A stretch of DNA of 64,000 nucleotides from G965204755 sp965243415 (GTDB lineage Bacteria > Acidobacteriota > Vicinamibacteria > Marinacidobacterales > Marinacidobacteraceae). Of this stretch, positions 1 to 8,426 are shown one piece after another. Every line of letters starts with the position of its first letter. Position 1 is the stretch's first letter. Location of the stretch: contig OZ251549.1 of the NCBI GenBank assembly GCA_965243415.1, positions 992,001-1,056,000 of the forward strand. The letters are read 5' to 3'. The notes under the pieces were generated by a model that did not search any database, had not been told where the DNA came from, and worked only from the letters and a program-made list of their open reading frames with translations. Position numbers and translations under genes: made by a program.

Positions 1-96
1 TATTCCGTCTCATGAGGTCTCTCCTTCGCCCGCAGCCGGGTTCGGGCGAGGAACTTCGGAGGAGGCGCGGGAAGTGGCCGCTCCGCCGCGTCCGGC

Positions 97-170
97 TGGC
101 TGGGAAGCAGGGACTCGAACCCCGATTCCACGGTCCAGAGCCGTGTGTCCTGCCATTGGACGACTTCCCA
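97..170 (-). tRNA. tRNA-Gln (anticodon CTG)
   Basis: Read on the minus strand the segment folds into a full cloverleaf. The 7-bp acceptor stem pairs TGGGAAG (170-164) with CTTCCCA, the T-loop reads GGTTCGAGTCC, and the anticodon loop CTCTGGA gives anticodon CTG for glutamine codon CAG. Discriminator G and an encoded CCA (97-99) follow. A TATCCT box lies just upstream of the 5' end and may be its -10. The gene marks the left edge of the accessory region. Confidence 0.95.
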
Positions 171-410
171 GGATCGCGGGAACCCGTGAGGATAGCAGCA
201 TCGCCGCCCGTTTTCCGGCCCGCGCCCCCGGGTTCGCCGGACCGGCCCGCCGGGACCGCTCGGTTCCGTTCGGCGCCCGCCTGCCGGGGGACCGCCATCG
301 GTGTTCGCCCCTGCGGCCGGGGAGCCGGTGGCGGGGGGCGCACGCCTTGAAGAAGCCGACCGCCGTTCGCTCCTGCGCGGCGGGGAGCCGGTCAGCCTCC
401 GAGAAGTCGG

Positions 411-790
411 TCAGCCACCGGCGGCGCCCGCACCCGCCGCGTCGTCCCGTGGCGGCATCTCGTCCCGGGTGCGCCCGTCGAGGAGCCGACCGGTGCGCTT
501 CCTGAAGACCCCGCTCCACTGCTCGAAGAAGAACGGAGCCCCGTTCCGCCGGCATTCGTCCCGGACCCGCCGCACCCAGTCCGGCGCCGTCGGTCGGGCG
601 CCGGGGCCGGATTCCCCGCCGGCGAGGACCCGGTCCATCCCGGGCCAGGTCGACTCCCGGCAGCGGCCCGAGCAGGGGCTCCGGGGACAGGAACTTCGTG
701 CGCGCGCCGGTCTCCCGGAGCAGCGGCAGCCGGAACAACGCTTCCCCGGACTCGATCTCGTCCCCGGCCGGCCGGGCGCTCCGGGGAACG
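411..790 (-). pseudogene. Frameshifted C-terminal fragment of a DUF5131 (phage Gp37/Gp68) gene
   Basis: This minus-strand stretch is a decayed copy of the last ~115 codons of the intact DUF5131 gene at 1690-2415. Shared stretches include LRETGARTKFLS, PLLGPLPG, GGESGPGAR and GRLLDGRT. One extra G in the run at about 642-644 (CCCGGGCCAG here against CCCGGCCAG in the intact copy) shifts the frame, so the first half reads in one frame and the second half in another. The N-terminal half, with the three-cysteine motif, is absent. It is a relic left by duplication or by loss of an earlier TcmP/DUF5131 pair. Confidence 0.85.
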
Positions 791-1112
791 GGAGCGGGTC
801 GTTTCCCGAGCGGCCATCCGAAGAAGCCGGCGCGGCCTCCGGGCCCGCCCCGCGCCGCGCTACGCTGAGCGGCAAGGGCCGCATCCAATTCGGCATCGAC
901 AGTCGGCGTGAGGGATGCCTGGCCAGCCCAACACCCAGGGACCCGGCCTCGCGCCGGGCGGCGGGATTCGGAGTCCGCCGGGCGGCCCCACGGGACTACC
1001 AGGCGCAGTCCCTCCCCGACTCGGGCGGCTTCGGTGGCGGCCGCCTCACGGAGAATTCCCATGCGATCTCCGTCCGGGTCGTCGGCTCTCTTCGCCGCGC
1101 TAATCTCCTCTC

Positions 1113-1222
1113 GGCGCGCGTGACAAGGGTGCTATTCCGCCTCCCTGGCCGCCTCTCTCCGAGGTGAAGCGTGATGTGGGGTTGCCGGCCTCGGCCGGAT
1201 GGCGGGCCCCACCGCGCGCCAC
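1113..1222 (+). repeat. Dispersed hairpin repeat, copy A
   Basis: This is an ~110-bp unit also present at 1461-1557, 3376-3503 and, inverted, at 48946-49066. It begins with a GTGAC...GGTGCTATTCCGC block and ends in a palindromic core (1176-1212) in which GTGGGG pairs with CCCCAC and GCCGGCC with GGCCGG. The unit has no coding capacity. It resembles REP/BIME-type extragenic elements or a small repeated RNA, but I do not recognise a named family. Confidence 0.75.
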
Positions 1223-1460
1223 TCCCTACGGGGTTCGATTCCGTGCCCGCCGCCTGGCCCGGGGCCGTGCGGCTCGGGGCGAAGAAAGGGGCTGAGAACA
1301 CCGGGCTCGGGACGGCCCCGCGCCTCGATCGTGGATCCCGCGGCGACGCTTCCGTGGAGCAGGACCTCCGTCCCCCCGAGCGCGGCTCGCCGCGGGACCG
1401 TGGCGGGTCTTCCGGCGTTCGTCTGTGGGGGCCATGCTTGCCGCCGGCGCACGCGACGCA

Positions 1461-1557
1461 GTGACATTCCGCAGGAGTGATATTCCGCAGGCCTTGGCTC
1501 GCCCTTCCGGGTGATTGCGCAATGTGGGGTTGTTTGCGGGCCCCACCGTGCGCCACG
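1461..1557 (+). repeat. Dispersed hairpin repeat, copy B (shortened core)
   Basis: Same left block (GTGAC, ATATTCCGC-type sequence) and same core boundary as copy A. The inner palindrome is deleted, so GTGGGG (1524-1529) pairs with CCCCAC (1541-1546) across an 11-base loop. Retention of the 6-bp closing stem while the inner part is lost suggests the stem matters. Confidence 0.65.
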
Positions 1558-1689
1558 CGGGTGCGGGGTGTCGGCGAAATGCACGCCGGCGCCGAGCCGG
1601 GCACTCGCCGGGTGGGTATGCGACGAGCGGCCGATCGGCCACCGGGGTGCGCCGGGATCCGCAGAGGGCTCCCGGCGCCGCGCCATCGG

Positions 1690-2415
1690 TCAGATCGAAA
1701 GTCGCGCGGGGTCCGGCATCTCGTCCCAGGTGCGCCCGTCGAGGAGCCGACCGGCGCGCTTCTTGAAGACCCCGCCCCACTGCTTGAAGAAGAACGGCGT
1801 CCCGCTCCGTTGGCAGTCGTCCCGGATCCGCCGCACCCAGTCGGCATCCATCCGTCGGGCGCCGGGGCCGGATTCCCCGCCGGCGATCACCCAGTCCATC
1901 CCGGCCAGGTCGAGTCCCGGCAGCGGCCCGAGCAGGGGCTCCAGGGACAGGAACTTCGTCCGCGCCCCGGTCTCCCGGAGCATCGGCAGCCGGAAGAGCG
2001 TCTCCCCGGACTCGATGCTCGTCCCCAGCCAGATGTTCGGCGTCCACCGGAGACGCCGGCTCAGCGTCAGCGCCCGGCGCGGCCGCTTCGTCAGCACCTG
2101 GAAGGTGTGGGCGGAGGCCTCGTTCATCACCGCGAACACCCGCTCGATGAACGCCGTGGGTACCTCCCGGTGGAAGAGATCGGCCATCGAATTCACGAAC
2201 ACCACCCGCGGCTTCCGCCACCGCAGCGGCTCTCCCAGTGTCTCCGGATGCACGGCCACCCGGAACCCGTCCCGGTACTTCTCGACCCCCATCGCCTGCA
2301 GACGCCGGGACATCCGCTCCGCGTAGCAGTGGTCGCACCCGGAACTGATCTTGGTGCACCCGGTCACCGGATTCCAGGTGACCTCGGTCCACTCGATGGC
2401 GGAGGGAGACGACAT
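1690..2415 (-). CDS. DUF5131 / phage Gp37-Gp68 family three-Cys-motif protein
   Basis: A 241-residue protein with the family signature near its N-terminus: WNPVTGCTKISSGCDHCYA, with cysteines at 20, 27 and 30 (C-x6-C-x2-C). That spacing resembles, but is not identical to, the iron-sulfur ligands of radical-SAM enzymes. Later blocks FVNSMADLFH, QVLTKRP, WLGTSIES and GGESGPGARRMD are also typical. Length is normal for the family. The ATG lies two bases after the stop of tcmP, so the two genes form one minus-strand operon. Members are found in phages and near defence genes, and their reaction is not established. I infer a metal-cluster enzyme acting with TcmP. A broken second copy lies downstream at 411-790. 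Confidence 0.9.
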   Translation of the reverse strand: MSSPSAIEWTEVTWNPVTGCTKISSGCDHCYAERMSRRLQAMGVEKYRDGFRVAVHPETLGEPLRWRKPRVVFVNSMADLFHREVPTAFIERVFAVMNEASAHTFQVLTKRPRRALTLSRRLRWTPNIWLGTSIESGETLFRLPMLRETGARTKFLSLEPLLGPLPGLDLAGMDWVIAGGESGPGARRMDADWVRRIRDDCQRSGTPFFFKQWGGVFKKRAGRLLDGRTWDEMPDPARLSI

Positions 2416-2417
2416 GG

Positions 2418-3293
2418 CTACGACAGGTCGCTGCTGATCTTCAGGAGGTGCCCGGCGATTCTCCTGGCGATTGCGGCGCCTCTGGGATGGCCGGCGCAGA
2501 ACATTAGATCGTAGAGGACACTTCCCTTGGAGTTTGCCAGAGGCGCCGACCGATCCAGAAATCGCTTGCCGAACAGTGTCCGCAGGTTCTCCCGGTAGAT
2601 CCGGGTCAGGCCCCGTGCGCCGGCCTCACGGGCCGTGGTGCTGCGTTCGCCGAACAGCCCGGGTTGTGTCTCGCTGCGATAGAGAGACTCCCAACGGTCG
2701 CTTCCGTAGATGGCGTTCAGTCGAGCCTTCCAAGCGGGCGTGACTTCCTCGGGTTTCTTGCCCGTCGGCAGGATTCGAGCGATGGCGGATACAGGGAAGA
2801 GGATCCAGGTGTCGAACATCTCCAAGCCGGCGATCCGCTCGATCGTCGCCCATTCGACCTCCGTGGCGAACGGGTCCAGGAAGAGAACGCCGCGAGAGAG
2901 GAACCGGTTGAAGTGATGTCGGCGGAGGAAGTCGTTCGCGTCTTGACCGGAAATGTCGATTCGGCGTTCCGGATACTCCTGCTTCAGGCGTTCGAGTGCG
3001 GCGCGGCGTTTCCAATTTCGTTCGACGAGAACGAACCGGTCGAAGGGCCGTGCCTCGGTTTCCAGAGCGAGACGCACCGACCCCTTGAGAAAATTGCGCT
3101 CCGGTTTTCCGAAGATCGAAGAATGTCGGAGTTCGATCTGGCCGCTGCCGGCAAAGGCGTCGATGTAGATGAGCTGGAACGGCTGGTTCTTCATGGCTGT
3201 GGTGTAGGCATCGAGGTACTTCGCGAGGATCGCCAGTTTCTGCTTGGTCCAGTCGCCGCCGAAACGGACGGCCGATGGTGTGGGGTTCGTCAT
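2418..3293 (-). CDS. tcmP: Three-Cys-motif partner protein TcmP
   Basis: A 291-residue protein of the TcmP family, which is named for its near-constant adjacency to three-Cys-motif DUF5131 proteins. The N-terminus carries FGGDWTKQKL and the glycine-rich IDAFAGSG segment (residues 44-51). A later VLFLDPFATEVEW resembles a degenerate methyltransferase catalytic loop, so a SAM-dependent methyltransferase-like fold is plausible. I chose the ATG at 3293 because AAGGAG sits 8 bases upstream; an in-frame ATG 7 codons earlier has no such site. DUF5131 follows after two bases, implying translational coupling. The biochemical role is unknown for the family. Confidence 0.85.
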   Translation of the reverse strand: MTNPTPSAVRFGGDWTKQKLAILAKYLDAYTTAMKNQPFQLIYIDAFAGSGQIELRHSSIFGKPERNFLKGSVRLALETEARPFDRFVLVERNWKRRAALERLKQEYPERRIDISGQDANDFLRRHHFNRFLSRGVLFLDPFATEVEWATIERIAGLEMFDTWILFPVSAIARILPTGKKPEEVTPAWKARLNAIYGSDRWESLYRSETQPGLFGERSTTAREAGARGLTRIYRENLRTLFGKRFLDRSAPLANSKGSVLYDLMFCAGHPRGAAIARRIAGHLLKISSDLS

Positions 3294-3375
3294 GATGACC
3301 GCTCCTTGTGTCAAATCCTGTCATGCGTCGGGTGGATGACCGCCTGCCTCCGGGCGGTCCGCCGACGAGGCGGGC

Positions 3376-3503
3376 GCGCTACGCTTCCGGATGGCGCGTG
3401 TGACGACGGTGCTATTCCGCCTGCCGTAGCCCGCTCTTCCGGGAGCGAGGCGCAATGTGGGGTTGCCGGCCTCGGCCGGATGGCGGGCCCCACCGCGCGC
3501 CAC
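3376..3503 (+). repeat. Dispersed hairpin repeat, copy C
   Basis: Nearly the same as copy A from GGTGCTATTCCGCC through the palindromic core (3457-3493). The left flank CGCTACGCTTCCGGATGGCGC is shared with the inverted copy D at 49 kb, so the full element is probably ~125 bp. It sits in the 374-base gene-free gap between tcmP and the HicB-like gene; I see nothing else in that gap. Confidence 0.75.
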
Positions 3504-3667
3504 CGGGCTGTCGCTCCGGGGGCATCGTCCGTAGTGGCCGTAGCCCGGCGCCGGGGCGCGCTGGATCCGAGCCCGAGGACTGAGCGGTTCGTCGAAGGCG
3601 TCAACGGGACCTCGGCCTCGATGGTCTCGCGGTTTCGAGGCCGAGATCGGATCCCGAATGGCAGGGC

Positions 3668-4117
3668 TCAGGCCGAGGCTCCTGGCCGTGCGGCGTCGCT
3701 GTCTGCTTCGGTGCGGCCGTAGTAGGCGATTCCGGTGAAGGGCGGGTTCACTTCGGCGGGCGCGGGATCGCTTCCGATGCGGGACAGGAGGCGGGCCTCG
3801 CGCAGGAACTCCCGCCAGACCTCCGACGGGGCGGGCGTCAGCAGGTGTTCGAGGTGACCGTGAACCCGCCGGTGTTCGCGCGCTGTCGCCGCGAGCCCGT
3901 CCGTGAAGTGCCGCCGCGCCTGGGCCGGTGTGTCCCCGAGCGCCTCGTAGTCGAGTTCGAGGCCCCGGGCGTACCAGTACGAGCCGTCCCGGCCGATGCG
4001 GACCCGCAGGTTTCCGAATCCGACGATCGGCTCCCGCTCGCTGTCGGCCCTTCTCGGGGGCGAGACCGCCTCGACTTGCGCCGGACCGGGCCGCCGGTCA
4101 GCCCGGCGAGGACTCAT
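3668..4117 (-). CDS. HicB-like antitoxin-type protein
   Basis: A 149-residue protein. The central part (residues ~35-90: FGNLRVRIGRDGSYWYARG, LELDYEALG, HFTDGLAATAREHRRVHG) has the beta-beta-alpha pattern of HicB-like antitoxins, in which a partial RNase-H fold takes a substrate-like strand and a helix with regularly spaced basic residues. No HicA toxin (a ~60-80-residue dsRNA-binding protein) is visible next to it, so either it is an orphan or its partner is of another kind. It is divergent from the helicase operon, with the shared control region between. The assignment is by pattern only; function in toxin control is inferred. Confidence 0.6.
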   Translation of the reverse strand: MSPRRADRRPGPAQVEAVSPPRRADSEREPIVGFGNLRVRIGRDGSYWYARGLELDYEALGDTPAQARRHFTDGLAATAREHRRVHGHLEHLLTPAPSEVWREFLREARLLSRIGSDPAPAEVNPPFTGIAYYGRTEADSDAARPGASA

Positions 4118-4210
4118 CGGAGACCCCCTCGATGGGCGAACCGGAAGGCGGGCATGGCGCGGGCGACGAGAACGAAGCGTACCACGGATCGGCAGCCGAA
4201 ACTATCTTTT

Positions 4211-4257
4211 GTTAGTTGAAATATCGACTACGAAAAACGACTATAATCCGGCGGCTG
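4211..4257 (+). promoter_or_regulatory. Promoter and repeat operator of the defence operon
   Basis: An AT-rich island in an otherwise GC-rich region. TATAAT (4242-4247) is a perfect -10; TTGAAA (4216-4221) is a possible -35 with a long 20-base spacer. The hexamer CGACTA occurs twice in direct orientation (4225-4230, 4238-4243) and TAGTTG (4213-4218) is its imperfect inverted partner. Such a set fits binding by an Xre-type HTH protein. The first gene product carries exactly such an HTH, so autorepression is likely. The -10 lies only 10 bases before the start codon, so the message would be almost leaderless. Confidence 0.6.
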
Positions 4258-7200
4258 ATGTCGGGCGGGTTGCGGGTGAATCTCGGGGGCGGTAGCGATC
4301 TCAGGCGGATCCGGAAGGGGTTGGGGCTGACGCAGCGGGAGTTCGCGGACCTGCTGCGGGTGACGCCGCTGACGGTCCACCGGTGGGAGACCGGGCAGTC
4401 GCGGCCGCAGCGGGCGGCGCGGGAGCGGCTGGAGCAGATCGAAGCGCAGATGGCGGCGAGGGCCCCGGGCCGGGTCGCCGAACCGGAGACGAACCCGCTC
4501 GGCCCGCCGGCGCTGGACTTCGACGGGGATCCGGAGGCCGCGGCGCTGGTCGCCGAAGCCCTGCGCCTCGCCCACGGGCACCAGTTCAACCCGGCCTTCG
4601 CCGCCGAGACCGCCCGCATCGACCCCCTCCCGCACCAGCGAATCGCGGTGTACGAGCGGATGCTCGGCAGGGACCCCCTCCGCTTCCTGCTGGCCGACGA
4701 CGCCGGGGCCGGCAAGACCATCATGACCGGCCTCTACCTGCGGGAGATGCTGTCCCGGGGGCGGCTGACCCGGGCGCTCATCGTCCCGCCGGCCGGGCTC
4801 GTCGGCAACTGGGAGCGGGAACTGCGGGAACTCTTCCGGCTCCGCTTCCGCATCGTCTCCGGGCCGGACCTCCGGGAGGGCGACGCCTTCCGCGGCCCCG
4901 ACAGTGACCTGGCCATCGTCTCGCTGGACACCCTCGCTCGGCAGTCCGCCTTCGCGGCGCTCCGCGACGACGCGGTCCCGCCCTACGACCTGGTCGTCTT
5001 CGACGAGGCGCACAAACTGAGCGCGCAGGCGGTCTCCGGCCGCACCCGCACCACCCGCCGCTACCGGCTGGCCGAGGCGCTGGCCGGCGTCCCCGCGGCC
5101 ACCCGGAGCGACTTCACCGGCCTCCGCTGGAGCGCCCGCCACCTGCTGCTGCTCACCGCGACGCCGCACATGGGCAAGGACGAGCCCTACCACTTCCTCT
5201 GGCGGCTGCTCGACCCGCACCTCTTCTCCACCGGCGAGGCCTGCCGCCGCGCCGCCGAACCCCAGCGGAACCGGCACTTCATCCGCCGGACCAAGGAGGA
5301 GATGGTCACCCTGGAGGGCGCTCCGCTCTACCGGCCCCGCCACTGCGACACCTTCTCCTACCGCCTGACGCCCGGCCCGGAGGGCGAAGAGGCCCTCTAC
5401 CACCGGACGACCCGCTATCTCCGGGACACCTACGGCCGCGCCCTGTCGAACCGCCCGGCGGCGCAACTGGCGATGGGCGTCTTCCAGCGCCGGCTCGCCA
5501 GTTCCACCTGGGCGCTGCTCCGCTCCTTCGAGCGGCGGATCGAGAAACTGCAGAAGGCCGCCGACGACCTGGAAGCGGGCCGCACCGACGCCCGGCAACT
5601 CCGCGACCGGCAGGAACTCCTGGACGACAGCGACGACTGGTACGAGACCTACACCGCCGACGAAGAGCCCGGGCCGGACAGCGCCCCGGACGCTCCCGAC
5701 GCCGACCGGGAAGACCCCGAGGACGCCCTGCTCGGAGTCTTCGTCGAGGACACCGTGGACGGCCTGCGCCGGGAGATCGAGACCCTGGAAGACCTGCGCC
5801 GCCACGCGCGGCGACTGCTCGACGCCGGCGACGAGTCCAAGTTCGACGAGTTGCGCAGAGTGCTGGAGGCCCCCGAGGAATCCGAAGCGACCGACGGGAA
5901 CGCCCCGGACGCCGGCGACGCCAAGTGGCTGGTCTTCACCGAACACCGGGACACCGCCGACCACCTGGTCCGCCGCCTGGAAGGCCTCGGCTTCTCCGGC
6001 CAGGTGGCCCTGATCCACGGCGGTCTCGCCTGGCGCGAGCGCGAGGAGCAGGTCGAACACTTCCGCGACCCCGGGGGCGCCCGCTACCTGGTCGCCACCG
6101 ACGCCGCCGGCGAGGGCATCAACCTCCAGTTCTGCTCGCGGATGGCCAACTACGACATCCCCTGGAACCCGGCCCGCCTCGAACAGCGGATGGGCCGCAT
6201 CCACCGCTACGGCCAGCGGCGCGAAGTGCGGATCGCGAACCTCATCGCCGGGGAGACCTACGAGGGCCGGGTCCTCGAAGTGCTGCTCGAGAAGTTGGAC
6301 CGGGTGCGCGAGGAACTGCAGAGCGACAAGGTCTTCGATGTGATCGGCCGCCTCTTCGAGGGCCGCTCCCTGAGCGAAGTCATGCTCCGCGGCCTCACCG
6401 CCGGCTCCCCTCCCGACTCGATCCCCGACTCGATCCCCGACTCGACCGCCGAAAGCGAGCCGCCCGACCCGGAGCAGGCCCTGGGCGACCGCCTGACCGC
6501 CGAACGCGTCCGCGCCCTCTCGGAAGAACAGCTGCAGATCTACGGCAAACCCGGGGAAGTCGAGGAACGCCTCGAGGACCTCCGCGCCGATCTCGCCCGC
6601 GAGCGGTACCTGGAGTTGCTCCCCGCCTATGTGCGCCTCTTCGTCGAACGCGCCGCGGAACGCCTCGGCCTCGAAGTCCGCGGCGACCCCGACGGCGTCT
6701 TCACCCTCGCCGCCGCCCGGGTCGGCGCCCTCGACCCCCTGCTCCCGGCCCTCGAGGCGCACCCGGAGCCGGCCCGCGCCCGCCTTTCGGTCCGCCGCCC
6801 GACCCGCGGGAAAACCGGGGAACCGGAGGCCCCGTGCCTCTGGCTCCACCCCGGCGAGCCGGTCTTCGACGCCCTCACCGCGGAAGTCCGCCACCGCCAC
6901 GGCCGCGACGCCCGTCGGGGCGCGATCTTCGTGGACCCCCGCGCCGACGCGCCCTACTTCTTCCACCTGGCGCTCGTCTCGGTGGAGCGCCGCCCGGCAC
7001 CGAAGCCGGTCGAAGGCCGGCCGGGCCTCTTCGAGGACGCCGGGGAAGCCGCGCCGGAGTTGATCGAGCGCCGCCTCGTCGGCCTCCGCCACGCCGCCGG
7101 CGCCTCCCCGACCGTCGAATCGGTCGAGGGACTCATGCTCCTCCGCCCGGCCCGGGAGATCCCCCCGGGCGCCGTGCCGCTCGCTGCCCGGGGCGTCGCG

Positions 7201-7959
7201 ATGCGGGCGGAGGCGGCTTCCCTGGCGGAGCGGGTCCGCGAACGCCTCGTCGAAGACCACCGGACGAAAGAGCGCCGCGCCCTCCCCGAACGCCGCCGGG
7301 AGTTGGAGGTCGGCTTCGACCTCAAGGCCGCCGAACTGGCCGCCCGCCGCACCCGGCTCGCCTCCGGCCGGCGCCCCGCGGAAGAGGAAGAGTGGGAGGC
7401 GGTCCGCCGGGAGCAGCGCCGCCTCGGCCACGAGAAGCGCCGCGCCTTCGCCCGCCTCGAGGAGGCCCCGGCCCGGATCGTCCCCGGCGAAGCCCGACTG
7501 CTCCTCCACGCGCTCGTGGTCCCCGCGGACGACCCGGAGGAGCAGAAGCAGTACGACGAGTCGGTGGAGAAGATCGCCGTCCGCCTGGCGATCGCCCACG
7601 AACAGGAGCACGGCCGGGAAGTCCGCGATGTCTCGAAACCGGCTCTCGCCAGCCGCCACGGATTCTCCGACTGGCCCGGTTTCGACCTGCTCTCCACCGG
7701 CCCGGACGGCGAGGAGCGCTGCATCGAGGTCAAGGGCCGCGCCGACCGGGGCTCGGTCTCGCTCCAGGACAACGAGTGGAAGCAGGCCTGCAACCGCCGG
7801 GACACCTACTGGCTCTACCTGGTCGTCGACTGCGCCACCACGCCGACCCTGTTCACGGTACGCGACCCGTTCCGGGTCCAGGCTGCCGAACAGGTTTCCG
7901 TCACCTATACGATTCCGGCATCGAGGCTGATCGGGATGGCCGAGAAGGAGGAATCGTGA
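4258..7959 (+). CDS. HTH-SNF2 family helicase with C-terminal DUF3883
   Basis: A 1233-residue DNA-dependent ATPase. Residues ~12-58 form an Xre-type helix-turn-helix (IRKGLGLTQREFADLL, TVHRWETGQSRP). A SNF2/superfamily 2 core follows: Walker A DDAGAGKT (~147-154), DEAH (~248-251), LLTATPHMGK, then helicase C with ATDAAGEGINLQF and QRMGRIHRYGQ. The last ~135 residues are DUF3883, with FDLLS...IEVKG near 1140-1160, reminiscent of a PD-(D/E)xK nuclease. A 12-bp in-frame tandem repeat encodes PDSIPDSIPDST mid-protein. I chose ATG 4258 because the TATAAT box overlaps earlier starts. With DUF1156 and DUF499 it makes the Hma-type set, so a role in sensing or translocating foreign DNA is inferred. 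Confidence 0.9.
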   Translation: MSGGLRVNLGGGSDLRRIRKGLGLTQREFADLLRVTPLTVHRWETGQSRPQRAARERLEQIEAQMAARAPGRVAEPETNPLGPPALDFDGDPEAAALVAEALRLAHGHQFNPAFAAETARIDPLPHQRIAVYERMLGRDPLRFLLADDAGAGKTIMTGLYLREMLSRGRLTRALIVPPAGLVGNWERELRELFRLRFRIVSGPDLREGDAFRGPDSDLAIVSLDTLARQSAFAALRDDAVPPYDLVVFDEAHKLSAQAVSGRTRTTRRYRLAEALAGVPAATRSDFTGLRWSARHLLLLTATPHMGKDEPYHFLWRLLDPHLFSTGEACRRAAEPQRNRHFIRRTKEEMVTLEGAPLYRPRHCDTFSYRLTPGPEGEEALYHRTTRYLRDTYGRALSNRPAAQLAMGVFQRRLASSTWALLRSFERRIEKLQKAADDLEAGRTDARQLRDRQELLDDSDDWYETYTADEEPGPDSAPDAPDADREDPEDALLGVFVEDTVDGLRREIETLEDLRRHARRLLDAGDESKFDELRRVLEAPEESEATDGNAPDAGDAKWLVFTEHRDTADHLVRRLEGLGFSGQVALIHGGLAWREREEQVEHFRDPGGARYLVATDAAGEGINLQFCSRMANYDIPWNPARLEQRMGRIHRYGQRREVRIANLIAGETYEGRVLEVLLEKLDRVREELQSDKVFDVIGRLFEGRSLSEVMLRGLTAGSPPDSIPDSIPDSTAESEPPDPEQALGDRLTAERVRALSEEQLQIYGKPGEVEERLEDLRADLARERYLELLPAYVRLFVERAAERLGLEVRGDPDGVFTLAAARVGALDPLLPALEAHPEPARARLSVRRPTRGKTGEPEAPCLWLHPGEPVFDALTAEVRHRHGRDARRGAIFVDPRADAPYFFHLALVSVERRPAPKPVEGRPGLFEDAGEAAPELIERRLVGLRHAAGASPTVESVEGLMLLRPAREIPPGAVPLAARGVAMRAEAASLAERVRERLVEDHRTKERRALPERRRELEVGFDLKAAELAARRTRLASGRRPAEEEEWEAVRREQRRLGHEKRRAFARLEEAPARIVPGEARLLLHALVVPADDPEEQKQYDESVEKIAVRLAIAHEQEHGREVRDVSKPALASRHGFSDWPGFDLLSTGPDGEERCIEVKGRADRGSVSLQDNEWKQACNRRDTYWLYLVVDCATTPTLFTVRDPFRVQAAEQVSVTYTIPASRLIGMAEKEES

Positions 7960-8123
7960 GTCCGGCGCCGCCGCGCCCGCCCCGGCCCCCGGCCCGATCC
8001 GCGGCCCGACCCGCCGTCCGATTCGCGGCCCGCCCCCCGGTCCGATTCGCAGTCCGACCCCGCCGCCCCGCTCCGCTCTTCCGGTTCCCCGCCACGAAGA
8101 TCTGCCGAGAGAACGACCCATGA
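7956..8123 (+). CDS. Small Pro/Arg-rich protein, unknown
   Basis: A 55-codon frame that begins with GTG overlapping the helicase stop (GTGA) and ends with TGA inside the ATG of the next gene (ATGA). AAGGAGG (7946-7952), an ideal ribosome binding site, stands 3 bases before the GTG. The product is strongly basic and proline-rich, with an internal repeat (ARPAVRFAARPPVRFAVRP). No family is recognised. Coupling on both sides and the strong site argue for translation. The repetitive composition is what argues against it, since GC-rich spacers can give such frames by chance. Confidence 0.4.
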   Translation: MSPAPPRPPRPPARSAARPAVRFAARPPVRFAVRPRRPAPLFRFPATKICRENDP

Positions 8124-8395
8124 ACGCCCGGGAAGCCATCGAGGTCGCCAAGAAGCACTTCGTCGAGATCTTCGCGGACGAGGAAATCACCGAGGTCGGC
8201 CTGGAAGAGGTGGAGTTCGAACGCGACGACAGCGTGTGGAGCATCACCATCGGGTTCCGCCGCCCCTGGCAACACCTGGCGAAGCCCGGCGCCTTCAGCG
8301 TGTCCCCGCCGGTACGGACCTACAAGATCGTGAAGATCAGGGACGCCGACGGCACGCTCGTCACCATCCGCCACCGAGAGGTCGGCGCCGCCTGA
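8120..8395 (+). CDS. Small alpha/beta hypothetical protein of the defence operon
   Basis: A 91-residue acidic protein. An N-terminal helix (residues 2-20, AREAIEVAKKHFVEIFADE) is followed by strands containing VEFERDDSVWSITIGF and TYKIVKIRDADGTLVTIRH. This helix plus beta-meander resembles a PepSY-like or small NTF2-like domain, but I do not recognise the family. It is the second or third gene after the helicase, in the same direction and coupled to the preceding frame by ATGA. Its place suggests a small accessory or inhibitor of the module; this is inference only. Confidence 0.7.
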   Translation: MNAREAIEVAKKHFVEIFADEEITEVGLEEVEFERDDSVWSITIGFRRPWQHLAKPGAFSVSPPVRTYKIVKIRDADGTLVTIRHREVGAA

Positions 8396-8426
8396 GTCCT
8401 CCACCCGCACCGACGAGGAAACGACC

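Larger units (their letters stand above)
791..1689. other. Gene-free stretch with two hairpin repeats
   Basis: I see no credible coding region here. The open frames have no recognisable protein family, no ribosome binding site and the composition of GC-rich shadow frames. The only structure is two copies of a dispersed hairpin repeat (1113-1222 and 1461-1557). Confidence 0.6.

Noticed and set aside
4216..4257. Helicase start at the first codon of the open frame (4216)
   Set aside because: A perfect TATAAT box (4242-4247) lies inside this extension, so the transcript would start after it; the HTH domain is complete from ATG 4258.
4228..8250. A 1340-codon minus-strand frame opposite the helicase
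   Set aside because: The plus strand encodes a complete SNF2 helicase with all motifs in order; the antisense frame has only low-complexity Gly/Arg/Val/Ala sequence.
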